Shown here: piece after piece, positions 6,170-6,720 of the stretch
Position numbering within the stretch: the first letter of the stretch is position 1
How the letters are laid out: each line of letters opens with the position of its first letter
Source of the DNA: an uncultured bacterium
GTDB lineage: Bacteria > Actinomycetota > Coriobacteriia > Coriobacteriales > Coriobacteriaceae
Reading direction: 5' to 3'
Length of the DNA stretch: 6,720 nt
Assembly: GCA_905215095.1 (NCBI GenBank)
Contig: CAJMOL010000082.1
Location: forward strand, 1 to 6,720
Made by a program: the position numbers and the translations under genes
Notes under the pieces: model-generated
Seen by the model: the letters and a program-made list of their open reading frames with translations, nothing else
Database searches by the model: none
Told to the model about the DNA's origin: nothing

Positions 6170-6720
6170 AGCGGACAGACGAGGGATTTTGCCATATCGC
6201 ACAGACGTTCTGACAGGGCGGGGTCATCCAAGATGCGGATGGCCCCGCCCGCTGCGATTACCTGGCTTAACAGCCAGCGCTCGGAGCCGTAACGCACATT
6301 CACCGTTGAGCTGTCCGCCCCATTGGGTTCAATCGACATGATGCCGGGCCAGTCTAGGCGCTCTGCCAAGGCGCGCGGCATGAGAAGCTTCGCGCTCCGC
6401 TCCGCCTGGGCGAGGGAGTCGTGGAGGGTCGCGGGTTCCGGTGCGTGGCGCACGACGGAATCGTCGGTCAAGACCAGGCCCTCGATTTTATCCATACGAT
6501 AGGTACGCTGTTCGTCGATCGCGACATCCCAGGCAATCAGATACGTTTGGTCGCCGTTTGTTGTGATGCGCAAGGGGTCGACCAAACGCTCACGCGCTTG
6601 TGTGTCATCCATCGAGCGATACGAGATACGGCAGCGAACGCCGTCCCGAATGGCGCAGCTCAGCTGCTGCCAGTGCGATCCGTGGGCGACGGTGTCAAAG
6701 ACGCGCTGGTTATAGCCGAG
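6166..6720 (-). CDS. WYL-domain transcriptional regulator, N-terminal part outside the window
   Basis: WYL proteins are ligand-sensing regulators, usually an N-terminal helix-turn-helix followed by a WYL domain and a WCX extension; in actinobacteria the group includes PafB/PafC, activators of a DNA-damage response. The frame stays open from 6612 to the right edge, reading on as LGYNQRVFDTVAHGSH then LSCAIRDGVRCRISYRS, which is the normal start of a WYL domain. ATG 6612 is therefore internal and the gene is truncated here. 184 residues are visible. The WYL core is DPLRITTNGDQTYLIAWD (visible residues about 48-65; the signature appears as TYL, with T for W), then RTYRMDKIEGLVL. The tail, about residues 137-184 (STVNVRYGSERWLLSQVI to ALSERLCDMAKSLV), fits a WCX module. 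DNA-binding parts cannot be assessed. It converges on the helicase gene, overlapping it by 4 nt at the stop codons (TAG here). Whether it regulates the neighbouring repair gene is unknown. Confidence 0.85.
   Translation of the reverse strand, partial: LGYNQRVFDTVAHGSHWQQLSCAIRDGVRCRISYRSMDDTQARERLVDPLRITTNGDQTYLIAWDVAIDEQRTYRMDKIEGLVLTDDSVVRHAPEPATLHDSLAQAERSAKLLMPRALAERLDWPGIMSIEPNGADSSTVNVRYGSERWLLSQVIAAGGAIRILDDPALSERLCDMAKSLVCPL

Noticed and set aside
6610..6612. ATG as the start of the WYL gene
   Set aside because: The reading frame stays open upstream to the edge and encodes the conserved beginning of the WYL domain, so this is an internal methionine.
1..6720. CRISPR arrays, tRNA or rRNA genes, insertion sequences, and toxin-antitoxin or defence systems
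   Set aside because: No regularly spaced repeats, cloverleaf-like stretches or transposase signatures were found by eye, and nearly all of the sequence is accounted for by housekeeping genes. The helicase-nuclease fusion alone, next to ddl, does not suggest a defence island.

Overview
The window looks like chromosomal, origin-proximal DNA from a moderately GC-rich actinobacterium. A Collinsella-like member of the Coriobacteriia is my best guess, from the style of the proteins and the parB context. That is recognition from memory, not a database result. There are no mobile elements, CRISPR arrays, rRNA or tRNA genes that I can see.

Layout: (1) positions 3-734 (+) hold the 3' part of parB, the chromosome-partitioning CTPase and centromere-binding protein. 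Its stop overlaps the start of an 84-residue single-pass membrane protein of unknown function (724-978, +). (2) The gene-poor stretch 979-1177 separates two convergent transcription units. It holds two long perfect hairpins, which look like terminators for the parB unit and for rlmN. It also holds a 16-bp near-palindrome (1144-1159) that matches the canonical ParB-binding centromere site parS at 14 of 16 positions. (3) 1178-2230 (-) is rlmN, a radical-SAM methyltransferase acting on 23S rRNA and tRNA. (4) A compact divergent promoter region (2231-2315) leads into ddl (2316-3281, +), the D-alanine--D-alanine ligase of peptidoglycan synthesis. (5) ddl overlaps by 7 nt a 964-residue DinG-family protein (3275-6169, +) that joins an N-terminal DEDDh 3'-5' exonuclease to an XPD-like helicase with a four-cysteine iron-sulfur motif. 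(6) Its stop codon overlaps by 4 nt the stop of a convergent WYL-domain regulator (6166-6720, -), which runs off the right edge.

How the genes fit together: the left part belongs to chromosome segregation (ParB, a possible parS site and a co-translated membrane protein). The middle and right are housekeeping: ribosome methylation, cell-wall precursor synthesis and DNA repair. A WYL regulator sits next to the repair helicase. Base composition steps from roughly 42-45% GC in sampled parB lines to about 57-67% in sampled rlmN, ddl and helicase lines, with the change falling in the gene-poor stretch. Most genes are conventional. The observations most worth a second look are the parS-like site, the small ParB-coupled membrane protein, and the combination of exonuclease and Fe-S cysteines in one helicase. 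I do not see a clear, wholly new system.
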